Source of the DNA: Paenibacillus xylanexedens
Lineage (GTDB): Bacteria; Bacillota; Bacilli; Paenibacillales; Paenibacillaceae
Direction of reading: 5' to 3'
DNA: 64,000 bases
Assembly (NCBI RefSeq): GCF_007680605.1
Contig: NZ_VEIO01000009.1
Location: forward strand, 124,001-188,000
A program made the translations under genes and the position numbers. The notes below the pieces were generated by a model. That model saw only the letters and a list, made by a program, of their open reading frames with translations, did no database searches and was not told the DNA's origin. Positions 8,571-16,787 of the stretch are shown in pieces (position 1 is the first letter of the stretch; every line of letters begins with the position of its first letter).

Positions 8571-9383
8571 CTAACTGCTGGCGCTCTCATAGTGTCTGAC
8601 GGCCAGCTTCCAGAACAGCCTGACCACTAGAAGCGATATCACAGGAGCTACAAAAATCCATATCCCAAGGAAGAAGTCCAAGCGGTCGATCAAATAAACC
8701 GACGGCATGTTGGTAATAAACAAGATAGGCACGACATACAGTCCTATTCTCTGCAACCATTTGGGGTATATGTACATCGGCATATTGTTAAAATCCCAAC
8801 ATTTGTCAATAATATCGAAGATCGAACCGGACTTCACCGTCCAGAACGCAAGAATCTGCGGAAGCAGAAGCACCGAGTAGGTCACGATCGTGCTACTCAA
8901 GATCACGGCGATATATCCGGCCACGTGCATGAAGCTTGGCTCGATGCCAAGCCGCCGCCAAGCCACTACGATCATCGTGATCCCGGCGATCAGGTTCGGA
9001 ATCGGAAACGCGTAGTTAACGTTTCGGAATGAAATCATGAACTGCAGCGATAGCGGCTTCGTCATATACAAGTCCAACGTTCCGTTGCGGATATGGCCGG
9101 AAAATCTATAAAAGTTATCCATAAACAATCCGGTATAGATTGCGATCATAATCGTATAGGTCCCGGTGAAGATCATCATCTGGTCCGGAGAAATGCCATT
9201 AATTTCGATCCCCAGCTGGAAAACGAAGATGACATAGATCAGCTTGGAAAACAGAAATACGGTCTCCATGATCAAACCGGAGTAGAAATTCGCTTTGTAT
9301 TCCATATAACCGACCAAACTGTTCTTTGCGAAAATAAAAAACATACGTACGTGCTTCCGAATCTCACTCAAGCGGATACTCAC
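8571..9383 (-). CDS. ABC-2-type transporter permease (second permease)
   Basis: A 270-residue, six-helix permease of the ABC-2 / DUF990 type. Hydrophobic blocks include MIFTGTYTIMIAIYTGLFM, GYIAVILSSTIVTYSVLLL and FFLGIWIFVAPVISLLVV. The GTG at 9383 is chosen because GGAGGT, which overlaps the end of the previous gene, is seven bases upstream. Together with the neighbouring permease and ATPase it makes a complete exporter of the DrrAB/viologen-exporter type. It probably secretes the cluster product or gives self-resistance; direction of transport is inferred from family. Confidence 0.85.
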   Translation of the reverse strand: MSIRLSEIRKHVRMFFIFAKNSLVGYMEYKANFYSGLIMETVFLFSKLIYVIFVFQLGIEINGISPDQMMIFTGTYTIMIAIYTGLFMDNFYRFSGHIRNGTLDLYMTKPLSLQFMISFRNVNYAFPIPNLIAGITMIVVAWRRLGIEPSFMHVAGYIAVILSSTIVTYSVLLLPQILAFWTVKSGSIFDIIDKCWDFNNMPMYIYPKWLQRIGLYVVPILFITNMPSVYLIDRLDFFLGIWIFVAPVISLLVVRLFWKLAVRHYESASS

Positions 9384-9387
9384 AGAC

Positions 9388-10197
9388 CTAACCTCCAACG
9401 GCTACATATTTCTTCATCCCGGAATCCCAAGCCAACTTGGATATGACCAAAAGCACCGTTACCCAAACGGCCTGTAAGAGGAGCCCGCTCACGATCTCAT
9501 GAACCGCCAAGCTCCCGAGGATGATCTTAACCGGGAAGAATACGACATACTGGAACGGTAAATAGCTGGAGATTGTGGCAAACGTATCTCCGAAAATATT
9601 AAGCGGAAAGATGGCGCCGCTGAGCAGATAGACGCCTTGGTTGAACGCGATATACACGCCCCAAACCTCAGTAATGATGAACGCGAGCGCACTAATCGAA
9701 TAAAAAAGCAGGAAGTTGATGAGCATTCCGAACAAAATACTGACCAGGAACATAACGATCTGCCCCACTCTAAGCGGAAACCCCCAAATCTGAATAAACA
9801 CGGTCATCATTATGACGAATAAGACAAGCACGACCCCGGTCTGAACCGTTTTCTCACCGAAGAAATTGCATATCCGATAGCTGAAATAATGAATGGGCTG
9901 AGCAATAAATTTGCTTAATCCGCCCGTCTTGATGTCATTCGCGATCTCCCCTTCGAAGCCGGCAGAAACCAGCTTGGAGACGACACCGGACAACACGGAA
10001 TAAATGATGATCTGTGAATACGTATAGCCGTTAATAATCTCTTGCGGCGAACTACGGAACACGGCTGTCCAGAGGAAGCATTGCACGAGTATGATAAAGC
10101 CGCCGCTGATAATGCCCATCAGGAAATCGGTCCGGTACTCCATCGCGTTCTGAAGCGCAAGGATGTACGTCCTTTTATATTTCTGCAAGGCTTTCAT
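9388..10197 (-). CDS. ABC-2-type transporter permease (first permease)
   Basis: A 269-residue integral membrane protein, about six helices (for example FIILVQCFLWTAVF, TGVVLVLFVIMMTVFIQIW, MLINFLLFYSISALAFII). The segment NDIKTGGLSKFIAQPIHYFS matches the cytoplasmic coupling region seen in ABC-2 permeases of antibiotic exporters. Its start overlaps the end of the ATPase gene by 23 bases and its stop overlaps the ribosome binding site of the next permease gene, so the three are translationally linked. Likely heterodimer with the second permease. Confidence 0.85.
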   Translation of the reverse strand: MKALQKYKRTYILALQNAMEYRTDFLMGIISGGFIILVQCFLWTAVFRSSPQEIINGYTYSQIIIYSVLSGVVSKLVSAGFEGEIANDIKTGGLSKFIAQPIHYFSYRICNFFGEKTVQTGVVLVLFVIMMTVFIQIWGFPLRVGQIVMFLVSILFGMLINFLLFYSISALAFIITEVWGVYIAFNQGVYLLSGAIFPLNIFGDTFATISSYLPFQYVVFFPVKIILGSLAVHEIVSGLLLQAVWVTVLLVISKLAWDSGMKKYVAVGG

Positions 10198-11179
10198 TTC
10201 TTACCCCATCTTTCTGATATAAGCTTTCGATGCCTCGCTCGACAGGTATGTCTTCAACTGTGAAATCGAGGATCGGGAACCGGTCCAGTATCATTTTGGA
10301 AAGCCGCTGGAGGTCATGCTTATCAATTTCCATGACGGCATTCATGCCGTCATGTTGAGTAATCGTGCCATAGTCGCTTAGCGCTTGCCTCGGCACTTCA
10401 TCCGTAAATTGCAGCTTGATAATCTTTTTGGCATGCAACAGCTCGTTCACACGCCGAAGATCGCCGTCGTATACGATCTTCCCTTGATTAATGATGATTG
10501 CTCGTTTGCATAGATCCTCAATATCCGCCATGTAGTGGCTTGTCAGAATGACCGTTGCCTTCGTCTGCTCGTTATAATACTTCAGAAACTCCCGAATACG
10601 CTTCTGCGAGATCAGATCAAGTCCGATTGTAGGCTCATCCAGGAAAATCACCTTGGGTCGGTGGATAAGCGACGCAATAAGTTCCATCTTCATCCGTTCC
10701 CCGAGCGAGAGTCTCCGCACCTGAATATTGAGAAGATCTTTAACGTCAAGCATCTCCGTAAGCTCATCCAGAACAAGGTTGTAGGGCTTATCCTCGACCT
10801 CGTAAATGCATTTGTTGAGGTACAACGATTCGTTCGCCGGTAAATCCCACCACAACTGTGATTTCTGCCCCATCACGATCGAGAACTGCATCTTGAATTC
10901 TTTTTTTCGTTCCCAAGGGACATAGCCTAATACCGTCGCTTGCCCGCTTGTCGGATACAAGATGCCGGACAGCATCTTAAGCGTAGTTGTTTTGCCGGAA
11001 CCGTTCGGGCCTAAAAATCCGACCATCTCACCCTGCTCGATTACAAGTGATATTTCGCTAACCGCGTCTTTGATTAGTGATTTCCGCCTCACTAAATTTT
11101 TGAGCGATTTTTTGAGCCCCAGTTCTTTCTCGTAATACTTGAAGCTTTTGGATAACCCCTCCATCTGGATAATACTCAC
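10175..11179 (-). CDS. ABC transporter ATPase (NatA/DrrA type)
   Basis: A 334-residue ATP-binding subunit. Walker A GPNGSGKTT at about residues 57-65, signature LSLGERMKMEL, Walker B VIFLDEPTIGLD and the switch histidine in LTSHYMADIEDL are all intact. The N-terminal extension before Walker A (KKSLKNLVRRKSLIKDAVSE) is characteristic of the NatA-like, viologen-exporter group. GTG start at 11179 behind GAGGTG. It is followed by two overlapping permease genes, forming one exporter inside the biosynthetic operon. Confidence 0.92.
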   Translation of the reverse strand: MSIIQMEGLSKSFKYYEKELGLKKSLKNLVRRKSLIKDAVSEISLVIEQGEMVGFLGPNGSGKTTTLKMLSGILYPTSGQATVLGYVPWERKKEFKMQFSIVMGQKSQLWWDLPANESLYLNKCIYEVEDKPYNLVLDELTEMLDVKDLLNIQVRRLSLGERMKMELIASLIHRPKVIFLDEPTIGLDLISQKRIREFLKYYNEQTKATVILTSHYMADIEDLCKRAIIINQGKIVYDGDLRRVNELLHAKKIIKLQFTDEVPRQALSDYGTITQHDGMNAVMEIDKHDLQRLSKMILDRFPILDFTVEDIPVERGIESLYQKDGVRNESLAEI

Positions 11180-11211
11180 TTGCGCACCTCATTTATGTGA
11201 ATTTAGAATCG

Positions 11212-12390
11212 TTATACACCGTGCAAATGCAAGACACTGCACTTGGAACAAGCCGGTGTCAGTCGTTCATCCATCATTTCCCTTATCCTTCTGTAGGTCA
11301 TACTATGCCATAATTCCTGTACAGACGTATCATGTAATTTGCCGATCTCGAACTCCTTGAAAAATTTGCATGCGATAATTGTTCCATCGGGCGTAATGTC
11401 CATCCGATTCGAAAGGGCCAGGCACTTCTTGTTCATCGTGCCTTTACCCCTCACCTCTTTGCCGAGCACGAAATCTTCGATCTGGTCATGATCCAGATTC
11501 GGCTGGTAGCGTAAACGCATTTTCCAGACCCGATGATTCACCCGGTCCAACTCGCTCATCAAAGCAGGGATACGCTCCGGATCGAGCTTGTAGTTAAAGG
11601 CGTGCCAGCTTCGTTCGCCCTTGTGCTCGCTCGCCGGAAGGAAGTCGAACTTCTCGTCAAAGTAATTGTCCATTCCCTGCGTGCATTCGTCCGAGATGTA
11701 CCACGGGAAGCAGACCATGACCATATCTACACCGACGCCCTCCAGAAAGTCCAGCAGATCGTACAGCTTGTCAGTCATACCATCGTTAACGACGGTATGG
11801 ATCGTAATTTTGCCCCTGAACCGGTTTTCCTTGCGCAACTCGACCAGCTTCCGGATCGCATCTATCGCCTTGTTGAATACCCCTTTGCCGCGAAGCGCAT
11901 CATTCTCTTCTTCGAATCCATCAAGCGCAATGAGCAGCTCCAGGTTGTCGGAGATTCTCAGCAAGGCGTCCAGCTTTCGCTCGATCAGCACCGCGTTCGT
12001 GCAGATCGTCGTCTCGCGAGGATGGGCTTCAAGCAAATCGGCCAAACGGTCGAAATGGCTATATACAAGCGGCTCGCCGCCCCAGATATAGAGTCTCGAC
12101 TTGGCTGGTTCCGTCTCAAGGATTACCTTCTCCAGCAGCCCGTAGTCGAGCTGTTCGCGTTGCTGCTCCGGTGTCATGAAGTGATGGTAGCCGGTGTCGT
12201 TCCATTGATAGCAATGCTTGCAGCGCAAGTTGCATTGGTTCGTCAGTTTAATCCCGACCGACTCTGGCAACGGTGTCGCGTAACCCGCTATTTTCTCCAT
12301 GTTCCGCTTGGTTTCCATCGTATTCTTGATCGTACGTTTCAATATTTGCAGATCCTTTGCGGAATGCTTAATCTCGGATTTCGGATTCAT
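11212..12390 (-). CDS. Radical SAM/SPASM enzyme (copy 1)
   Basis: A 392-residue radical SAM protein. The CxxxCxxC cluster motif is CNLRCKHC (C53, C57, C60), followed by the GGEP motif in LYIWGGEPL and a TNAVL strand. The C-terminal SPASM/twitch part has KKCLALSNRMDITPDG, ACKFF and CSKCSVLHLHG, cysteines that would hold one or two auxiliary Fe-S clusters. Members abstract a hydrogen from peptides or small molecules (BtrN dehydrogenates an aminoglycoside precursor; others act on ribosomal peptides). No precursor peptide gene is visible beside it. It is 42 bases from the second radical SAM gene and 32 bases upstream of the exporter ATPase gene. Substrate unknown. Confidence 0.88.
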   Translation of the reverse strand: MNPKSEIKHSAKDLQILKRTIKNTMETKRNMEKIAGYATPLPESVGIKLTNQCNLRCKHCYQWNDTGYHHFMTPEQQREQLDYGLLEKVILETEPAKSRLYIWGGEPLVYSHFDRLADLLEAHPRETTICTNAVLIERKLDALLRISDNLELLIALDGFEEENDALRGKGVFNKAIDAIRKLVELRKENRFRGKITIHTVVNDGMTDKLYDLLDFLEGVGVDMVMVCFPWYISDECTQGMDNYFDEKFDFLPASEHKGERSWHAFNYKLDPERIPALMSELDRVNHRVWKMRLRYQPNLDHDQIEDFVLGKEVRGKGTMNKKCLALSNRMDITPDGTIIACKFFKEFEIGKLHDTSVQELWHSMTYRRIREMMDERLTPACSKCSVLHLHGV

Positions 12391-12432
12391 ATCAACACAC
12401 CCTTCTTAAACGTAATAGGTTATTCACATGAA

Positions 12433-13521
12433 TCAGTAGATATAATACCTTGAGCAAGCCGTACAAATCGGAAGCATATTTTTTTTCATATACGCGCGAT
12501 ACTCTTTGTAATTGTCACTGCGCCAAATATCCATCAAATTCTCTTCGTTCACGTTGCCGAAGGTCAAATCATAGAAGGCATGACAGGGCGAAACGTCGCC
12601 CCTTGCCGTAATCTCCGCATAAGTCCACGGAAGAGAGCAACGGTTTCGTTTATCCGCCATCTGATGGAATTGTCCCGAGAAATAGTTGTGCAAGTTCTGT
12701 TCATCTATCGTCTTCGGATAGGTAATCACATCGATATTATTTTTCAAGCAATAATCTTTAACATTATTGAGCTGTCTCGTCAATTCGGGAATATCGATCT
12801 GGCTGAACGAACCGTTGTCTTGCCAGACCATCCCCTTAGCATAGGGAGCTTCATGCACGCCGAATTCCTCACGAAGAACCTCCTCATATTGGGAATACTG
12901 CTCTTCCGTGGCATAGAGCTGCACTTCCATGCTGATATGATCCAACATGGACAAGTCGATATGCTTAAAGAAAAATTCCTCGACGTACATATAGGTCAAG
13001 GGCGTAATGATAAAGGATACACCCATCTTCGGAAATTGCTTGCCTTTGCTTTGCCGGAGCTCATAGAGCTTCTCGATTCCTTTGATTACTTTCTTGAATA
13101 CGCCTTTGCCCCTCTGCCTGTCGTTGATTTCCTCAGGGCCGTCGAGCGACACCCAGATCTTATTTGGCGGAGTCTCAACTAGCATCTCGGCATGTTTCTC
13201 AAGCAGTGTGCCGTTCGTGGGGAAGTCCGCGATGCTTCCATAATGATTGATCATGGCGAGAATGTCGCTCAGCCAAGGGTACATCAGCGGCTCGCCGCCG
13301 AAAAAATCGTAATACGGCTTGCCGGGGCTGCACTCGACGATGATCTTTTTGATCAGCTCCGGGTCCAGCTGCGCTAATGTTTTTTTGCTTTTGTAAGGCC
13401 CTTCTAGTCCCCATTCATAACACATCTTACATCGTAAATTGCACTCCTCCAGCAGCTGCAAGACGATCCATCTCGGATAGCTTACCGTATCCTTGGCAAC
13501 ACTCAATTTACTTAAGCTCAT
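12433..13521 (-). CDS. Radical SAM/SPASM enzyme (copy 2)
   Basis: A 362-residue radical SAM enzyme with CNLRCKMC (C27, C31, C34), FGGEPLMYP, FPTNGTLL and a C-terminal SPASM region (NRCSLPWTYAEITARGDVSPC, ending CTACSRYY). It is related to but clearly different from copy 1: the sequences share the fold and a KGVFKKVI/KGVFNKAI segment, yet differ in the middle third. Two unlike SPASM enzymes in a row suggest two separate radical steps or a substrate with two sites. It lies 27 bases downstream of the glycosyltransferase-like gene. Substrate cannot be assigned from sequence alone. Confidence 0.88.
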   Translation of the reverse strand: MSLSKLSVAKDTVSYPRWIVLQLLEECNLRCKMCYEWGLEGPYKSKKTLAQLDPELIKKIIVECSPGKPYYDFFGGEPLMYPWLSDILAMINHYGSIADFPTNGTLLEKHAEMLVETPPNKIWVSLDGPEEINDRQRGKGVFKKVIKGIEKLYELRQSKGKQFPKMGVSFIITPLTYMYVEEFFFKHIDLSMLDHISMEVQLYATEEQYSQYEEVLREEFGVHEAPYAKGMVWQDNGSFSQIDIPELTRQLNNVKDYCLKNNIDVITYPKTIDEQNLHNYFSGQFHQMADKRNRCSLPWTYAEITARGDVSPCHAFYDLTFGNVNEENLMDIWRSDNYKEYRAYMKKNMLPICTACSRYYIY

Positions 13522-13548
13522 TGCATTACCCCTTCTGCCATTGATATC

Positions 13549-14664
13549 TTACGTCTTCGTTAACGCAACCCTTGAGCAATAGTGATCCACATAATTCGTT
13601 CGTTCACCAGGTCTGTTTACAATAGCTTGATGCATCTCCTTAAGGATATCTACAGAAAAATCCATCTCTCGCCACTTCTCGTAGCGTATTCCGAACCCAA
13701 GCGACTCCCACAATTCCAGATTGCTAAGCTCATGACTGCCGAACGGCTCCAGAAGAATAAGAGGGGTTTCGGTGGCAAGCGAGTCGATCAATGTGCCCGC
13801 TCCCGGCTTGGCCACGATAGCCATCGCCTCAGAAGCAACGTCAAATAACCAATGATGATCAGCCTCAGCAGTGTATGAATTCGTATCTTCTCCCGCTATT
13901 TCAATATATGGCGGAAATTCGTGCAGGCCGGTCGCGCTCTTCACCCATGAACACCATTCCGGATCGTTCATCCAATATCGGTGATCGGGATCGGGCTTCG
14001 CTTCCTTCCAGTCGTAAGCTACAATATCAAGCCCATAGTCATGGCCGGCAAGCTCTGGAATTGTACTTTGATAAGTGCCCATCCCCCAGCCGCCGCCATG
14101 AACAACAAGCCGCCGTTTCCTTGATTCGAAAGGCAGTGTCGTACCATGAAGAACCGGGATTTCGTATCGAATCGCCATCTTTTCGGTGTCATAGAGACAA
14201 GCATTGTAGTAATGCTCGTCATATAGGGGATGAAACTTCTTCAGGCTCTTCCAGGACGGGGCCAAATCTGAATCGACGTAGAGCAGGTCTACATGAATTG
14301 GATTCGGCAACATCTTCTCCCTATACAAATCCAGAATATAGATCCAGTGTCCGGACAGCGATATGAATTCGTAGCGTTCTTCCGCTTTCCATGTCTCCAG
14401 CAATAGCTCAACCTGGGCGTAATCTATACTACTGCGGATATCCATCGGCATTCGGGCCGAAAAATTGGCAAGTGCGAAATTATTGTGGTACGCCGTCCTG
14501 CTGTCTGCAATATGCTCCCTCTTGTCATGCTCCAAATAGCTTTCGAACACGAGCACTTCGGTTGCGATATCCCTTTTCCCGAACTCACTTGCAGCTAACA
14601 GTCCGGGAATATAAAATCCCAGACCGAAACCCGAGCATAGAATCGTTACTTTCCGCTTCCCCAT
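13549..14664 (-). CDS. Glycosyltransferase-like protein (GT-B fold, UDP-glycosyltransferase-related)
   Basis: A 371-residue protein. It opens KVTILCSGFGLGFYIPGLL, a glycine-rich first strand and loop of the GT-B fold. The C-terminal domain has the nucleotide-sugar-binding pattern AIVAKPGAGTLIDSLATETPLILLEPFGSHE, close to the GGxGTxxEAL region of UGT/MurG-type enzymes. The ATG at 14664 is preferred (GGAGG ten bases upstream). A longer form from 14709 overlaps the ATP-grasp stop codon (TGATG) but has no ribosome binding site. It probably attaches a sugar to the cluster product. Donor and acceptor are unknown, and a non-glycosylating relative cannot be ruled out. Confidence 0.65.
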   Translation of the reverse strand: MGKRKVTILCSGFGLGFYIPGLLAASEFGKRDIATEVLVFESYLEHDKREHIADSRTAYHNNFALANFSARMPMDIRSSIDYAQVELLLETWKAEERYEFISLSGHWIYILDLYREKMLPNPIHVDLLYVDSDLAPSWKSLKKFHPLYDEHYYNACLYDTEKMAIRYEIPVLHGTTLPFESRKRRLVVHGGGWGMGTYQSTIPELAGHDYGLDIVAYDWKEAKPDPDHRYWMNDPEWCSWVKSATGLHEFPPYIEIAGEDTNSYTAEADHHWLFDVASEAMAIVAKPGAGTLIDSLATETPLILLEPFGSHELSNLELWESLGFGIRYEKWREMDFSVDILKEMHQAIVNRPGERTNYVDHYCSRVALTKT

Positions 14665-14708
14665 AAACTCTCTTCCTCCATCCATGGTTTCAAGCACTTC
14701 GGAATGCA

Positions 14709-16067
14709 TCAGCGGGCGATCTTGAAGGATAACGACAACAGAACCTCCTTAAGTTTCGCGGACAAACGTTCGTTATCCCCTGTCCCCTCGATCAGCGAAT
14801 AATACAATCTGCCCTTCACTTGCTTATTCCGGTTCCTCTTGCACTCGCTGACGACCTTGTTAATAAAGAGCGTATTCGCGCTTAACGGTAGCATGCCAAA
14901 CCCTTGATCAGGCTTATATAGAACACCCTCGCGGTCCAGCGATTCCAGCAATTGATCGAATGATACATCCCCTGCAAACTGTAAGGTCGCATGTGTCATA
15001 CTGCCGGCCGTATCGTGCTTCTCGAGGTACCGATCAACGTAATGCTTGATCAGACTCATCGATCTTCTGGCATTGACCTCAACAATCGGAACGATGCGTC
15101 CGTCTCTTAGCAACATCGAATCGATACATACGTCGCCGTGATAACCCGACTGGTAAAGCTCGCGGGCCGCCAGCTTCATTACATCAAAGTACTCCGCTTC
15201 GTGCAGCATTTGAAGCAGCCTGTCATCGGCTGTATAGGAGCCTTGGTAAGCGAAATCGTGATTGACCAATTGCTGCACAGAGACATGCCGGTACGTACCG
15301 TCCGGATCAATGTGGAATTGGCAAGAGAAATCCAGCTCCTTGAAGAGGAACGGCTCAATAATAAACCGAACCGTTCTTCCCTTTCCGCACTGATCGGCAA
15401 GATAGGATGTGACCCGCCGCAGAATTGCTTCCGACTCGATTAGCAAATTTCCCTTCCCGGATACCCCAAACTCATCTTTGATCAGAAAGGGGCCTTGTTT
15501 CAGCAGAGCCAAGCCGCTTGACAGCAGCTCTTCGTGGGAATAGACCGTCTGGCTGTCACACCGAAGCCCAAGGCGACGGTTCAATTCGGTTGAATACAGC
15601 TTAGAATTAACCGTCTGAACCGTCTCGACAGCTGGACAATTCTGTTCCAACCCGAAACGCGCGGCAGCACGGTCCGCTCCCGGAATGACCGCAAAAGGCG
15701 ATAACCGGGAGCCGTTCAGCCAGTCTGGATCTATGTCACCCACATGATCAGTTGCGGTGAGCAGGTCGAATATATTGGCGGTTCTGCCTGCGCTTCCTGC
15801 ATCAGGACTCTCAAGATCGGTTGAATTGGACAGAAATCGGAATCCGATCTCATGCAAATACGCTTTATGAGAAGCGTTCATTCGATAACGGGTAATAAGC
15901 CTATCCTGCTCCCCGCAAAATGGGAAAAGCAACTCATCCATGGCCATCACGACATTCTCCATTTGAGGATCGTTAAACGACGGCAGTTTGGCTTGATTAG
16001 GGTCGCGCCAGAAGCGTTCCGCGTCAAATGTCCCGATAACGAGCTCGAACTTGCGTCTATCGTTCAT
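14709..16067 (-). CDS. ATP-grasp ligase, possible amino acid-ACP loader (BtrJ-like)
   Basis: A 452-residue ATP-grasp protein. Hallmarks are LIKDEFGVSGKG (about residues 195-206, ATP-binding lysine and glycine-rich loop), VCIDSML (about 313-319) and VEVNARRSM (about 329-337), the metal-binding Glu and Asn of the family. The N-terminal 150 residues are a variable pre-ATP-grasp domain. Its ATG overlaps the stop of the acyl carrier protein gene in an ATGA junction, strong evidence that the two act together. In butirosin, the ATP-grasp enzyme BtrJ ligates glutamate to the carrier protein; a similar carboxylate-to-pantetheine thioester or amide bond is the favoured inference. A free peptide ligase is the alternative. 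Confidence 0.78.
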   Translation of the reverse strand: MNDRRKFELVIGTFDAERFWRDPNQAKLPSFNDPQMENVVMAMDELLFPFCGEQDRLITRYRMNASHKAYLHEIGFRFLSNSTDLESPDAGSAGRTANIFDLLTATDHVGDIDPDWLNGSRLSPFAVIPGADRAAARFGLEQNCPAVETVQTVNSKLYSTELNRRLGLRCDSQTVYSHEELLSSGLALLKQGPFLIKDEFGVSGKGNLLIESEAILRRVTSYLADQCGKGRTVRFIIEPFLFKELDFSCQFHIDPDGTYRHVSVQQLVNHDFAYQGSYTADDRLLQMLHEAEYFDVMKLAARELYQSGYHGDVCIDSMLLRDGRIVPIVEVNARRSMSLIKHYVDRYLEKHDTAGSMTHATLQFAGDVSFDQLLESLDREGVLYKPDQGFGMLPLSANTLFINKVVSECKRNRNKQVKGRLYYSLIEGTGDNERLSAKLKEVLLSLSFKIAR

Positions 16068-16315
16068 GCAGATGCCGTCTTCTGCAGTTCCGAGATATAA
16101 TTGCAGAAGATTGTAACCGATTCCATGCAATCGAAGTCGAATTGTTCGAAATCGATCTCAATACCGAAGTGCTCCTCCACCTTCAATAAGAAAGTAATGA
16201 GCTGTAAAGAGTCCATTCCCCCGTCTTCCATGATGCTGGAATGCCCGTTCAAGCTGTTTTCCAGCTGGGCGTCATCCTTGACTTCACTTATCATCGCTAT
16301 GATCTGTTCTTGCAT
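16064..16315 (-). CDS. Acyl carrier protein 1
   Basis: An 83-residue stand-alone carrier protein. The phosphopantetheine site is Ser36 in GGMDSLQLITFLLKVEE, followed by FGIEIDFEQFDFD, the usual helix III region. The ATG at 16315 follows GGGAGG closely; an earlier in-frame ATG at 16381 would add 22 residues unlike carrier proteins. The stop overlaps the ATP-grasp start by four bases. It is the first gene of an eleven-gene leftward run and should tether the acyl or aminoacyl intermediate. A 4'-phosphopantetheinyl transferase is not in the window and must be supplied from elsewhere. Confidence 0.88.
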   Translation of the reverse strand: MQEQIIAMISEVKDDAQLENSLNGHSSIMEDGGMDSLQLITFLLKVEEHFGIEIDFEQFDFDCMESVTIFCNYISELQKTASA

Positions 16316-16406
16316 AGGTACCTCCCGTGTAATGGATATATTGAACCTGGTAATACTGGATCGTTCTAGCGAGTGCCTCATGGAGTTCTTTCAAAAATTT
16401 GCGAGA

Positions 16407-16538
16407 ATTCAAGGAGGGCAAGTTCCTGCGTATTCCCAAATTGACAGGCTGTTCATACGTGATGCCCAGAAATCTTATAACCCCTTCCAGCAAATCGTCG
16501 ATATACTGAAAACTTCTCGTCTGTCTGTTAGGTATGGT
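16407..16538 (-). pseudogene. Fragment of a UDP-glucuronate decarboxylase / NAD-sugar epimerase gene
   Basis: One frame reads NRQTRSFQYIDDLLEGVIRF then LGITYEQPVNLG, which is the C-terminal signature of extended short-chain dehydrogenases acting on nucleotide sugars (UDP-glucuronate decarboxylase, dTDP-glucose 4,6-dehydratase). Only about 44 residues match. The Rossmann domain and catalytic YxxxK are missing, and the frame then runs into unrelated sequence. It lies just upstream of the ACP1 operon and marks an old deletion or insertion junction. Confidence 0.6.
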
Positions 16539-16787
16539 TCTGTGGCATGAATCACAAGATGTCGGGTAAAATACTAGGAGAGATTCTTGGGTGAGTGGAT
16601 TTGTTGTGGTTGTACCGGAAAAAGCGCTTGAAGCCATGCGGATCGCCTGAAAGACAAGAAGGAAATAGACTGTCAGCAAACGGAAGCTTTAAGACAAGGG
16701 CAACGGTTTGGATTACTCAATACGCTGTATCGCAACGATTATAATCCCGGCATCACTCCCTCCAAAAAATGCCCTGATCACTCAACA
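16539..16787. other. Spacer with no recognisable gene
   Basis: About 250 bases between the epimerase fragment and the second BtrH-like gene. A short frame on the plus strand (about 16650-16785) reads like former coding sequence (EALRQGQRFGLLNTLYRN) but I cannot name it. No clear terminator is seen behind the BtrH-like gene. Confidence 0.4.

Noticed and set aside
11180..13548. A RiPP precursor peptide beside the radical SAM genes
   Set aside because: The gaps at 11180-11211, 12391-12432 and 13522-13548 are only 27-42 bases and hold no start with ribosome binding site; larger gaps near the cluster show no Cys- or Gly-rich short frame.
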